64,000 nucleotides of DNA from Botrytis cinerea B05.10 (lineage: Eukaryota; Ascomycota; Leotiomycetes; Helotiales; Sclerotiniaceae): positions 1,302,001-1,366,000 of the forward strand of contig NC_037317.1 in the NCBI RefSeq assembly GCF_000143535.2. Direction: 5' to 3'. This document shows positions 44,972 to 64,000 of the stretch, piece after piece; positions within the stretch are counted from its first letter, which is position 1, and each line of letters starts with the position of its first letter. The position numbers and the translations under genes are program-made. Below the pieces are notes generated by a model, which saw only the letters and a program-made list of their open reading frames with translations, did no database searches and was not told the DNA's origin.

Positions 44972-47900
44972 TTAGGAAAGAAGTTCCTTAATATCTTCGA
45001 TTCTCTGAAGTTTCTTTTCCTCATCACTCATCATACCCAGCGAACTCGCACTATGAATGAAGTATTAGCAACGATTCCGCTTCCCGCCCCCCAAAAATCA
45101 TCAAACTCACATAAACTTCTTCCTCTCCTGCACCCTCAACATCCTCTCCTCCACACTCCCCTTAACAATAAACCTCTTCACCACCACCTCCCCCACCTGT
45201 CCCATGCGATGCACTCTATCAATCGCCTGGGCCTCCACCGCAAAACTCCACCACGGATCCATCATAAAAACTCTCTTCGCCATCGTCAAATTCAGACCCA
45301 CTCCTCCCGCGCGCAGACTAAGTAGAAGCACAATCCCCTCCCCACTATCCTTATACCGAGCCAACACCGCCGCTCTCGCTTTCTGCGGCATCGAGCCATC
45401 CAATCTCAAAAACGGAATCGAAGACCTCGCCAAAGCCGGTTCGATCAAAGAGAGAAAAGATGTGAATTGACTAAACACGACGGATTTCATCGATGGCGAT
45501 TCTTTCCTTATCGATTTGAGATTCGATAGTAGAGCTGCGATTTTCGCCGATCCATTGGAGCCGATTCGCTGAAGACTGATTTTTACTTTTCCACTTCGAC
45601 TTTCGGGATGTCCTTCATCTTTTACCACTTCGAAAATGTCATGCGGATTGATGCGTTCGCGACAGCTGAAACAACGGGGACTTTCACCTCTGTCGGTTTG
45701 ATGTTTGATGTAATCTAGTAAACATTTCTTGCAAGCTGAATGCCAGCATCCGGTGACGGTTTGTTCGATCATGGGTTCTTCCGAACAGATTGGACATTCA
45801 TTTTCTGCCTCGTCGCGGATTTGTTCGAGAACATGTGCACCGAAGATGTTGGTATCGATTGATTCTTCGTTGAGCTTGAAGCGCTCAATGAGATGTTGCA
45901 AATCCATGTCGTCTGAAAGACCACTTGCAGAGTCTGCAGCTTCGGCAGCATCTTCTTCATCTGCTACTAGGTTTTGGTTACGGGTTAGAATGGGATGACA
46001 GCATGATTGGCGAAGTCGAAGGATTTGAGCAAAGATACTTGTGTAAGCTTTGAGAACTGTGCCTGCTTCGATGTTGGCCGAGAAGGTACGTTTGGCTCTG
46101 GTGAAGATGTGATCATAAACTTCACGCTCGGGTTCCGATAGCTCGATTTCGACAATATCGATAGTCTTTTTGGGTAAAGGAACTAATGCTTCACCATTTG
46201 GTGTTTTCATGTCTTTTGTTCGACGGAGTACTAGAGGTTCCAGGACCGTTTGAACGACATCGAGGGCACGCATAAAGTCTTTCGATTCAAATGGTATTGT
46301 AATGAATGTTTTCCAAAAAGAGAAATTGCTCCAGGGTTCTACTCTTAAAAATCGAACCAAGCTGAAAAGATCCTCTAATCGATTAACAATCGGCGTACCA
46401 GTAAGTGCCCATCGATGCTCGGCAGCAATTTCATAGCCTAGAAAGTTGGGTCAGCGTTAGGGTTCACAGAATGTTAAAAATAACAAGACAATTGCTATTA
46501 TTCCTCGGTCCCATAATATGGCCAGATTGACTTACATGCTTTCGCGGTCTTAGACTGCCTATTTTTAATATAATGAGCTTCATCCAAAATTACTCGGAAA
46601 AACGAGAGCGAAAATAAACCTCCATGGCCACCTTTATCACCATTCCTAGCAGTAACCTGATTGAACTCAGACAAAATGACACCATAACTTGTAATAACGA
46701 CATTGGGAGCCGATGCAGCGTTAGCTTCACAGCAAAGAGCTTGAAGATTTGTTGTTTTATCACTACCATAGTAAACAATACTCTTCATGGTTCCGTCCCT
46801 AGAAGCATTTTCAGCTTCACTTTGCCATTGAGCAAGAAGGGACATTGGTGCCACGACAAGAGTTGTACAAGGTGCCCTTTCTACAGATGATGAACTGGCT
46901 GGAAGTCGAGGTAAATTGTTTACTGATGTCGCCTTTGAGCGTTTCTCATCGAGTCGCATTGCCACATCAGACTTACTAGAGTGGATAAGACTCATCATCT
47001 CAATAGTCTTCCCTAGACCCATCTCATCGGCAAGAATGCCTCCAAGACAATGTTGTTCTTGAAGAGGAAAGTCTAAGGAGAGTGCACCGGAATATGGATT
47101 GATGTAAAATTTATCTTGATCAGCAATTTGAATGACCTCCTTGTCATCCATATCCTTCAAAGGCCAAGCGTACTCTTCCCACAGAGGATGCATCGAGGCC
47201 TCTTTTTTATGATCTTTCTCATCGCGTTCTTTTGCCATCATCCAATACAATGCTTGTTTTTGATATGGTCGCAAATCCATTGCAAAACTTTTTGCTGGTT
47301 CAGCCTCAGGAGCATTGAAATCAAAGGATTGAGCTTTGCTATATAGAGTGTCAAGTTGGTCCTGCTCCAGTTCTTTTCCTTCCTCTGCCTCTTCAGACGG
47401 GGGAGTGGAAGTACCTGAACCAGGAACTTTAGATTCATCTTTATCATAATGTTCAGCTGCCTCTGCAGCACTCAAAAGTCCCTGACGCTTATGTTTTGCA
47501 GTTGCTTCGCTCGTTTGTGTAGGAAGCAGGTTAATCTCTTGGAATAAATTAACCAACGCGACCTGACGGAGTCTCAGATCCTTTTCTTCGGAACTTTCTT
47601 TCTCTTCAAAAAACCCAGTAACCCGGTTATCAGATGCCTGAAAACTGCGGTCATCGAAAGCAGTTCTTAACAATGAGCACCTGAGTTGAAGAAAGACGGT
47701 ATCATTGGTACGAATTCTTTCAGGCGCATATACACATGTACCCTCGAACTTGCATATCCTTTGATCAATTAAAGTAGAAACCCAATTTGCTGTTTCCTGA
47801 GGAAGACGACCAACTTCAAACCCCTTTGAATTGGTAAAACGTACAATGACATCGACGCGCCGTGCTGCGGCACTATTAGGTTTTGGTAATGTTTGAGCCA

Positions 47901-48558
47901 CTGATGTTCTGCCTTTCCCCCTTCCGGCCGGTGCTTTGGGTGGTTGTATCTTTTGACGCTCTATCCGCACAACTTCGCCATGTTTGATTAGATTTGTTCC
48001 ACTCTTTGTAGCCCAGCCTCCAACCCCAAAAGCTCCTACATACCGGTATTCTGGCATAGTTCGATAAGGCGAGACTGTTCTTGATGAGACGTTTGAATCT
48101 GCAGAGGTTGGCTTGGAGCTATCAACAGTACCGCTATTGGCAGACTTCACAAAAGAACTAAAAGGACTTCTGACGTTTGACGAAGATCTGGAGAGACCCG
48201 AGACAAGCGCAGGTCGTTTCCAAGATCCATCAAAGTACATGTTCACAGCCTTCTCTATATCATTTCCAGACGCCTCTCGCAACCCTTTCAGTTCTTCCGG
48301 AGTTACTTTGTCGCCAATGAAGTTCTCGAACATTTCCTGGTCGAATACAGTCTGCGAATCTTCAGCAAGTGTTCTTTCCTCCAAAACTGGATCATCCTGA
48401 GGATTCTGGTCTGAGATTTCGTTTGTGGAGCTGGCAATTGCTGGAGGCAGCGCGTCGATTTCATCTGGTACATTTGTCGCCTCCTCACCTTGTGAAGATT
48501 CCAAACCCTCAGCTATTTCCGCAAAGAACCTTCTTCTCTTTGCTGGAGGTCCCTCCAT
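44972..48558 (-). CDS. RAD5: RAD5: SNF2-family helicase/translocase and E3 ubiquitin ligase
   Basis: Rad5 polyubiquitinates PCNA with Ubc13-Mms2 and remodels stalled forks in error-free post-replication repair. Three exons (48558-46536, 46437-45111, 45050-44972) give 1,142 residues. The N-terminus has a basic PAKRRRFF motif. A HIRAN domain spans about residues 173-300 (YVGAFGVGGWATKSG, VGRLPQETANWV). The SNF2 ATPase has Walker A DEMGLGKT at 511-518 and DEAH at 659-662; the first intron splits the codon just after TAKA. After motif III (LTGTPIVNRLEDLFSLVRF) comes a RING finger at about 889-933 (CPICSEE, CWHSACKKC, CFSCRE), nested in the helicase as in all Rad5 proteins. The C-terminal helicase lobe ends with VHRMGQ. 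The last small exon adds IASSLGMMSDEEKK and the true stop. Confidence 0.96.
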
Positions 48559-48850
48559 ATCCGCAGAAACTATGGAAGTCTCACACGAAGTAAATTTGGC
48601 ATCTCAAAATAAGAACAAAAAGTAAGGGCAATTGAGTAATATTCTACTGCTGATTTGATAGAAACGCGCAGTCACGCGATGGACGGACGCGACAAAAAAC
48701 AATTAAGATATTTAGTGACGTCGGGGTATCTTATCTTATCCTTGTAAAGTATTTTGATTTTGTTGACAGCAACCATTCAAAGAGGGTCAATTATAAAGAA
48801 TTTGCAATCCGCAATTCATTCATTAGTCACACACAACAGCAATAACTCCA
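48559..48850. promoter_or_regulatory. Divergent promoter, RAD5 / NDUFAF6-like gene
   Basis: A 292-base gap between head-to-head starts. Near the middle are several CpG-rich words (gaaacgcgcagtcacgcgat, 48661-48680) that could be a nuclear-factor site such as an MluI-like box (acgcg), fitting a DNA-repair gene. That link is inference. Confidence 0.45.
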
Positions 48851-50070
48851 ATGTACAAATCCCAAATTCTGCGACGGCTTCAAAGCTGTCCCAGGACATA
48901 TATCAGTTCGAGATGCGCCTATGCTACTACTTCGTACAGTACACCTGCGCCATTTGCCTCCCGGTTGACAGAGGAAGATATAAATCAAGCCAGGTCATAT
49001 TGTTCCAATCTTATCCAGTTAGTTCTGCGAGCCCTGTGAGTTTCTCAATTCCCCGTATCTAATTAATTTCTAGAAAGTTTGATTCGCCATCATATACTCT
49101 TCAAACCTTTATTCCCCCCTCGACAAGAGATGCCTACCTTTCGATTCGTGCTCTCAATATTGAATTGGCTCGAATACCAGATATTGTATCGAATCCAACA
49201 GTTGGAGCATTGCGCATGCAGTTCTGGCGTGATAATTTGAACCGAACATTTGCGAATACGCCCCCGAAAGAACCTGTTGCTATCCTTCTACATCATGCTC
49301 TCACGTCTCTTCAATCGCGATATGATGGAATCAGCACAAGTGTGATGAAGGGCTGGTTTATGAAAGTGATCAATACAAGGGAACAATACATGGATAACCG
49401 ACCTTATACAAATATGGATGCGCTTGAGATGTACGCGGAGAATACATATTCAACATTAATGTACTTGACTTTAGCAGCTTTACCTCTACAATCTATGGCG
49501 GCCGATCATGTTGCAAGTCATATCGGTAAAGCAGCTGGAATTGCTGCAGTCCTAAGGGGTTTGCCACTGATAGCATTTCCACCACCACCAAACCATCATA
49601 GCAACAATGCCGCTTTTGGTGGCGCTCTTGGTGGTAATGCTGGTGGGCAACAAGGAGCAGTCGTTTTACCATTGGATGTTATGGCTGAAACTGGCGTTAA
49701 AGAGGAAGATGTATTAAGGCACGGGGCAGAAGCTCCTGGTCTGAAAGATGCTATTTTCACAGTGGCGACCAGAGCAAATGATCATCTGATTACTGCCAGG
49801 GAAATGTTAAAGAACCTTCAAGCGGGTAAAGATGCAGGTCACGAGTTTGAGCATCAAGGTGAGGATGGTCACTACTATGCAGAAGATGATAACACCCAAG
49901 TCAGCGATATAGAAAGAGGTTTTGGCGTATTTATGCAAGCAGTCCCTACGAGATTATGGCTGGAAAAGCTGGAACAACTCGATTTTGATGTATTCAGGCC
50001 AGAGCTCAGGGCAAGAGAGTGGAAATTGCCATACAAGGCATACTGGGCGTATACTAGACGGAAACTTTGA
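48851..50070 (+). CDS. NDUFAF6-like mitochondrial complex I assembly factor
   Basis: This family has a squalene/phytoene synthase fold without proven synthase activity and is needed for early assembly of respiratory complex I. Two exons (48851-49017, 49074-50070) give 387 residues. The first 35 residues form a basic, Ser-rich mitochondrial presequence (MYKSQILRRLQSCPRTYISS). The mature part starts with ARSYCSNLIQ, joins to KFDSPSYTLQTFIPP, then RDAYLSIRALNIELARIPD and ALRMQFWRDNLNR, the family signature. I chose the GTTAGT donor (49018) over a GTGAGT eleven codons downstream because it gives the expected tight IQKFD junction. A Gly/Asn/His-rich insert (about FPPPPNHHSNN) is peculiar to this protein. 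It ends KAYWAYTRRKL. Confidence 0.88.
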
Positions 50071-50419
50071 TGTAATAGTATTCACAATCAAAATGTTTAG
50101 CTAACAACGCTCGCTGGTCTGTCTCGCTACAGCAAAATCTGTGGCATAATGAACTTGAAGTTCTAGCTATTTGAAGATATCTAGATCCAGGTCATATCTT
50201 CATTACCATCAAAAACTCCTGCAATGTACTTCTAAATACCAATTTTCGACACTAACATTCAATCCTAAGTTCAACCTTGATTATGTACCTTCATCTTGGA
50301 CTTCGTCCTCCAATGCGTCAAAAACCGTCCTTGCACAGCCAATCTATATCAGCCCCCAGTCTCAAACCATCATCTACCAGGTGATCACATTCGAGCTTTC
50401 CATGTCCAGAACCGCACCA
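50071..50419. other. Intergenic, convergent 3' ends
   Basis: About 350 bases between two convergent genes; it presumably holds both 3' untranslated regions. No other feature seen. Confidence 0.4.
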
Positions 50420-50731
50420 TCAATACCTCCACCCTACCCCAATTCTCTCACTTCCCGGCCCATATCTCGCATCCCTTTCTCCGCACCTCCTTCCTGCAAA
50501 TAAAATCCCATTGTTCCTACATTCCGAAGAACAATACCCATTAACATATTTCGGCCGAATATTCCAGCGATTCGGTAAACATTCATTCGGGAGTTCGAAC
50601 GGTAAACCGGGTCGTGCTAATTCTCGCGGATCGTTGATGCGTGCTAATTGCGCGTAGAGAAGGCAACAGTTGGGTCCTGCGTGGAGACTGCGGTGGCCGC
50701 AAAGAGGCTCTATGCTCCAGTAATTGCACAT
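50420..50731 (-). CDS. Small Cys-rich hypothetical protein
   Basis: A single-exon frame of 103 residues starting at ATG 50729-50731. Eight Cys occur in an ordered pattern: MCNYW, PLCGHRSL, PNCCLL, NECLP, GYCSSEC and RRCGE. The MC...CGH opening with a later CxxxC resembles a group of small intracellular fungal proteins that may bind zinc; there is no signal peptide. The composition and the even Cys count argue against chance. Function unknown. The gene is convergent with the NDUFAF6-like gene. Confidence 0.5.
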   Translation of the reverse strand: MCNYWSIEPLCGHRSLHAGPNCCLLYAQLARINDPRELARPGLPFELPNECLPNRWNIRPKYVNGYCSSECRNNGILFAGRRCGERDARYGPGSERIGVGWRY

Positions 50732-51494
50732 TTGGTTGATTTTGGTTTAGATGGGAGGTTTGACTAAATATGAATCCGGGCCGTTAGAACTGAGAGCTGG
50801 AAGGATAGAGGACGGTGATCAATTCGAATACGAAGGGAGGAAGACCAACGATCACACCTACAATACAATACAAAAAATTGTTCAAAAGAAGACTTCTGGA
50901 TACGAAGCTACAAGAAGTATACTTATACCGGAAACACAAGCTCTCCCATGATTCTCCCATAACTCAGAATTCCCATCATTTATTAATATGACACACCTAC
51001 TCTTCACAATATGAGTCTTCATTTGCTGTACGCAAAGAATACTCTTCGTTGTAAGGCGGGCCATCATCCCCGGTTATTCAAACGGCTCAATATTCATAGA
51101 AAATCCTCCGACAACAAGCAAAAGATGCGAGCAGGTAGCTGATCCCCAAATCGGGTTTTCACCATCGTATCGATTGCAAAAATATGATATTGATGCTTGA
51201 GTTTGGCATTTTGCAAACCTCAAACAGCTACACAAAAAGATGAGATAGTGGGCCCTGCGTCAGCTGTTTGTTGAACCTCTGACCGTGAAGAAGATTGTTT
51301 CATGCAGGGTATTAAGGGAAGAATGAAATTGGTACGGACAAAGAGGATTTCGTGTTACTCTAGTCGGAAGAAACAGTTTGCTAAAGAAGGTCACGGGAAG
51401 CTAGGATCTTGCTCAACAAAACGTTGAAACAATCTAGTAAATTTGCAATAATTCTAGCTCTAACAAGAATTGCTATAATGAAAATGACAAGATA
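50732..51494. other. Intergenic between Cys-rich gene and alkaline phosphatase 3' end
   Basis: About 760 bases. Only short frames (up to 66 codons). It should contain the promoter of the Cys-rich gene and the 3' region of the phosphatase gene. No RNA gene or repeat recognised. Confidence 0.4.
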
Positions 51495-53380
51495 CTATTG
51501 TGGCAAGTTCTTCTTGAGCCTTTCCTCGTATCGTCCAAAATCTGGAACATCGGGGGTTGAAGCTGCTGAGAGACTTTGACCATTAGTCTTGCTGTTTAGT
51601 TCTGCTGTGATTGCATCAACGTCAACATTGAGATAATCTCTCAAAAATTTGCCGACTTCGATATTTTCGTGGTTTCCACGAAGAACATCAGCACCATAGC
51701 CATAGATGTTGACATCAACAGCAGAGTGGCCGTGGGTTGACCAGCCGATCTGTGCTCTACGGCTAATGATATCGGCAAAAGCATAAGCAGAAAGCGCCGG
51801 ATTGTCAAGTATGCGATCAATCTCTTCCTCAGTCGCGTCCATGATCCCGAGACCCTTTTTGACGAGATCTTCTTTCACGAATCGCCTGCTGACGGGGCGT
51901 CCTTTGGTAACTGCTTCTTCTGAAGCAACATGAGCCCTTAGAACCCTAGAAAGATACTCTGATGAATGGGAAGCATTTGACAACACCTCAGGGTACCATA
52001 AATATTGAGGGTATGAAGGGTTAAGTTCTGGATATGAGATTAGCAATAGCTCGTGGGCATGGCGAGCCGATATATCTTACGTCTTGCAACAGCTAAGCCT
52101 CCAGTTTCGTGGTCACTTGTAGCAACAAGAGCACCTTCAGTATCGCTCTTGTCTAGGAAATCAATTACACTTTGGAAAGCTCGATCATAGGCAAGTACTT
52201 CGTGGACTTGGGCAGCCTACAAACACTAGTCAGTCATGCTACTCGCCTCAAAGTGCTCCATAAAAACTTACTGGATCGTTTCCATGACCGGCATGATCGA
52301 TTCGACTACCCTCAATCATGAGAAAGAAGCCCTTATCACTATCTTTGGCTGCAGCTTCGAGTGCGGTCAAAGCTGTTCTTGCCATTTCATCAAGGGAAGG
52401 ATAGACATCATTCATGTTTCGTCGATCAAGCTCGAAAGGAATGTCTGTATCAGAAAAGAGACCCAACAATGGCAGCTGAACCTTCTTTCCAAGCTTCAAT
52501 TTGTCAAAATCCTCTCTGGTATCAATGTATGTCCACCCATATTTGTCTTGCGCCAGTTTTGTGACATCGCGACTATCAGCTCTGCAACTAGATTCTGATG
52601 TATTGGGCAAAAAGTGACACCGTCCACCGCCTAACATCAAATCAACAACTCGATGTCCGAGAGGATGTTCTCCAACCTCCTGTAAAGCTATCGAGTCCTC
52701 CTGCATTCGGTAATCAACGTGTGAGGCAAAGCAAGCTGGGGTCGCATCCGTTATGTCTGTTGTAACAACCACTGAAGAGGTTAGCATTTCAGCGTCTGAA
52801 TGAACATGGCAGTTTGTCACTTACAGCCCGTGATATAACCGGCTCTTTTCGCAGCTTCAAGTACAGTGCCACAAGGGGTGTGATCAGGCAACATAGAAAT
52901 TGCGCCATTATAGCTTTTTCTTCCGCAACTGAATGCAGTAGCTCCCGCCGCACTATCTGTGACAAGACTGCTGCTTGATCTCGTGCGCGACGAACCGATA
53001 AAATGTTGATCCAGTTGAAGAATATCATTGATCGGTAGATCTCCTTCAAATTGTCGGAAGCTTCTCGTCAAACTCAAAGATGCCGGGCCCATTCCATCGC
53101 TCACCATGAAAATAAGATTGCGCTTCCCATTTTGCTTTGTCTTCTGCGGAGCTTGTTGGCTTTGCGACAATAAAACGCCTAGGACGATGACAGCAGCAGT
53201 GGCAACAACAGCCCAGGTGAAGAGCCCAATCTCTCGCCAGAATCCAGGTCTCTTGGCTTCGTAGGAATTCTTTGGTCGATTACCAAGAAGCGCATCGTCC
53301 TCTGCCGCAGCTCTTTCTTCGGAATTAGAAGAAGAGGGTCTTCCTGACGCGAACAGCGGACTGTTTTTATTCGGCGCCAT
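51495..53380 (-). CDS. Vacuolar (type II membrane) alkaline phosphatase, PHO8-like
   Basis: This zinc/magnesium enzyme hydrolyses phosphomonoesters in the vacuole. Four exons (53380-52825, 52771-52272, 52216-52081, 52027-51495) give 574 residues. The ATG at 53378-53380 is the first in frame. A single membrane anchor lies at about residues 50-72 (GLFTWAVVATAAVIVLGVLL), giving a cytosolic N-terminus and a lumenal catalytic domain. Metal ligand Asp95 is in FMVSDGMGPASL; the phosphorylated Ser143 is in TDSAAGATAFSCG. The first splice gives TGLVVTTDITDATPA, the second continues HAGHGNDPAAQVHE, and SDHETGGLAVAR precedes the third; GWSTHGHSAVDV carries the last His ligands. All catalytic motifs are intact. 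Confidence 0.95.
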
Positions 53381-54003
53381 TAGATATTGCACTGAGGCTG
53401 TCAAGTTGTATGTATAATTAAGATTCGCCTATTGTTGAAAAGTATAAGTCTGCAGACAGAAACCTACCACTTGGGTTGGCAACTTAATGATGTCAACCCG
53501 GTTTTGAGTCAGAAGAGCTCACTAGGCACGGCAAGTGTCAGGGCGTTGTTTTGTCTGGGCAACCAACAGAACGGTGTACGAAGTGTCAGGCGGATCTTCG
53601 CAACACACCAATCTCTCAATCCGAGTACAAACATCAATAGCAGAGCTTCCGAGAACTTACTGTAGGAAACGATGTCAACCTGCCGATAAGACCTAATCTT
53701 TTTGAAATTTTGTGAACAGTCGATTATCACTTGTTACAAACCTCGTTAATGCAAGGTCGCGTAAGTTATGTTAATATGTATTTTGAACTGCGACTAATTA
53801 ATTACTTCCTACTACTAGAGGGCATGATGTAATTTGTTATCTTTGGTCTCCAAGTATCTAGAAAGAGCGACTTGTGCTAGATGAATGTTCATGAATGGAT
53901 TTGCAGTTGGTAGGTAGAATCTGCAGCGTAAAATTTGAAGAAAGGAGAGTTGAGATAAAAACAAAATCACGAAGCGGAAGTCACGACGTCACAATGGTGA
54001 AAC
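53381..54003. other. Intergenic upstream of the alkaline phosphatase gene
   Basis: About 620 bases that should hold the phosphatase promoter. Short frames only. I looked for a Pho4-type CACGTG site and do not see one here. Confidence 0.4.
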
Positions 54004-54312
54004 CTATGCATAGTTCCAAGAGGCTGCTGGGGCTGTGTTCAAGAGAATTTTCTGGCTCGGTATTGAAGATGTACCTCTTCCCCGTTGTCTGACTTGTCGA
54101 ATGGGATTCATCATGGGATGATACATTCGGCTCACGTAGTCGTAGAAAAAGGCGAACATTGTCTTTGCAATATCTTCATAAATTGCTCGAAACCCCCGAT
54201 TAATTGCCTGCTTCACTAACCGGTGAACTGATCCAAATCGAACCCCATTCACTTTAATGCATTCTGACGCCAACCTCACAATGGACGGGCACTCAGTATA
54301 GTCGAAGCTCAT
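54004..54312 (-). CDS. Hypothetical 102-residue frame in the RPL34 3' region
   Basis: A minus-strand frame from ATG (54310-54312) to TAG with protein-like codon use, in part helical: SIVRLASECIKVNGVRFGSV, HRLVKQAINRGFRAIYED and MFAFFYDYVSRMYHPMM. It lies 100 bases downstream of the RPL34 stop on the same strand, so it could be part of that gene's 3' untranslated region. No family recognised. It could equally be chance. Confidence 0.25.
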   Translation of the reverse strand: MSFDYTECPSIVRLASECIKVNGVRFGSVHRLVKQAINRGFRAIYEDIAKTMFAFFYDYVSRMYHPMMNPIRQVRQRGRGTSSIPSQKILLNTAPAASWNYA

Positions 54313-54411
54313 GAATTGGTGGAAGCCCTGAGATTTATACAGCTATTTCCTGCTGCGATTCATTCCAGCCTTCCCAGTCAAACACCAAAGGACCCAGAAC
54401 TAATCAACCGC

Positions 54412-55039
54412 TTAACGCTTCTTTTGTTGAGACTCCTTGAGAACCTTCTTGACAATCTTTTGCTCCTCAATCAAGAAAGCTCTGACGATACGGTCTCTAA
54501 CGCAGTTGGCACATCTTGATCCTCCGTAGGCACGTTGAACAGTCTTCTTTGGGCGGGAGATCTGGGAGTATTCGCGGGGTCGGAGAGCTGGGATCTACGG
54601 GAAATGAATTAGCATTTCCACAACCAATTTTCTACAAGCAAAAGTCCTTCGAAATCAATCGTCGCCGCTTTCGAGAGCCTGGAGTCCATATATCGACCAT
54701 CGCTGAGTGACAACTGGTGCCATGTAGATAGATGTCTCGCGCTTGTATTCCAACTTGGTGAACGATTTTCGAGTTTTCGCTTTTTCCTCCTCCGTTGTAA
54801 TTTAATCGAAAGATATCAACTTACACCTGGCAATTTGATTCCGCAGTCACCGCACTTTGGTGCAGTACCGGCCTTCTTGATGTGGAGATAACGAAGCTCG
54901 CCGCCGGGGGTCTTAACAACTCTGACCTTGTTGGATCGAGTGTTGTATCTATTTTAATTAATATATGGCTCTTTTAACAACGTTGTATAGTTGAAACTCA
55001 CGGGTTTCGGCGTCTGTAGGTCAATCTGTTGGACGACAT
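54412..55039 (-). CDS. RPL34: 60S ribosomal protein L34 (eL34)
   Basis: A component of the large cytosolic ribosomal subunit. Three exons: 55039 to about 55000, 54948-54825 and 54594-54412, giving about 116 residues. Exon 1 encodes [13 protein letters not shown]; exon 2 continues [20 protein letters not shown] and [18 protein letters not shown]; exon 3 reads [20 protein letters not shown], then [20 protein letters not shown] and ends ESQQKKR. The paired CxxC motifs (CGDC, CANC) form the zinc site of eL34. Two introns near the 5' end are typical of fungal ribosomal protein genes. The second intron (54824-54595, about 230 bases) is longer than most in this window. It is divergent from PRP8. Confidence 0.95.
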
Positions 55040-55427
55040 GTTGGCGAATTTCTGATTCGGAGGTCGATTGAGGTCGTTGGCGTTGTCGATTGAATCTTGA
55101 GTTTTGTCAAATTGAACAAATTCTTCGTGCGCGATAACTCGCTAGAGCTATCACGCTTAGAGTTAGACTATTCACGTGCCAATCCGACAGCCCTTGTGCC
55201 TCGTGCTTACCTCAGCACCTCAAAATTCAGGCAACAAAAATTAAAGATTAATTGAAGGGATGCGCTAGCGGGCATTTCCTCAAGCTCTCCGTGTAGCGTT
55301 AAAATTTATCTAAACGCGCTCGCGACAACACATTTATCAACTTTATATCCATCAACGACAAAGTGAAGTTCTATTCAGAAGGAGACTTGTTGATGGAATT
55401 TGGGACTTGGTACCCAAGACATTGAAA
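55040..55427. promoter_or_regulatory. Divergent promoter, RPL34 / PRP8
   Basis: About 390 bases between head-to-head starts of two essential, highly expressed genes. It includes a pyrimidine-rich tract and several cgcg words (e.g. tgcgcgataactcgctagag, 55128-55147). No other gene seen. Confidence 0.5.

Positions 55428-64000
<8,573 letters not shown>

Noticed and set aside
49018..49039. Alternative GTGAGT donor at 49036 in the NDUFAF6-like gene
   Set aside because: It keeps the frame but inserts LVLRAL into a junction that is tight in the family; the GTTAGT donor at 49018 fits better.

Overview
The window comes from a filamentous ascomycete, most likely the grey-mould fungus Botrytis cinerea or a close relative in the Leotiomycetes. 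Reasons: introns of about 45-70 bases with GTRNGT donors and CTRAC branch sites, an isolated 5S rRNA gene, a tRNA-Arg with an intron after position 37, long AT-rich intergenic stretches with microsatellites, and a PRP8 gene carrying an 838-residue intein with a homing endonuclease. An intein of that size in B. cinerea PRP8 is recalled from the literature, not looked up. Splice joins below were worked out by hand from donor, acceptor, phase and protein continuity.

Layout. 1-8455: most of the ATM-family kinase gene tel1 (5' end outside the window). 8865-9008: a 47-residue zinc-ribbon-like micro-gene on the minus strand. 10820-11975: an RTA1-family seven-helix membrane protein. 13087-13681: an unresolved small minus-strand gene. 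14866-14985: 5S rRNA. 15655-17283: a secreted Ser/Thr-rich wall protein. 19491-21132 and 21586-22205: divergent tRNA t6A dehydratase (TcdA/Tcd) and a glyoxalase-like VOC protein. 22399-25115: a BTB-like protein, divergent from an RtcA-type RNA 3'-phosphate cyclase (25740-27049). 27164-27928: an SDR without the catalytic Tyr/Lys. 28679-31659: EMC1. 32142-32555: a small unknown gene. 33474-36083: a putative OTT_1508-like zinc deaminase with an acidic tail. 36823-36914: tRNA-Arg(ACG). 38519-40110: a region that reads like a decayed gene. 42423-43904: an ART1/LDB19-like arrestin. 44972-48558: RAD5. 48851-50070: an NDUFAF6-like complex I assembly factor. 50420-50731: a small Cys-rich protein. 51495-53380: vacuolar alkaline phosphatase. 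54412-55039: ribosomal protein L34. 55428-64000: PRP8 with its intein (3' end outside the window).

Most genes are core housekeeping functions: DNA-damage signalling and tolerance (tel1, RAD5), RNA processing (PRP8, RtcA, Tcd), translation (RPL34, 5S, tRNA), ER membrane insertion (EMC1), mitochondrial assembly (NDUFAF6) and trafficking (ART1, alkaline phosphatase). I see no secondary-metabolite cluster, no intact transposon and no CRISPR array. The most unusual content is the PRP8 intein with widely separated endonuclease motifs, ending 14 bases before a spliceosomal intron and followed by a second intron built of 55-base tandem repeats; the deaminase; and the small genes below usual annotation size limits.
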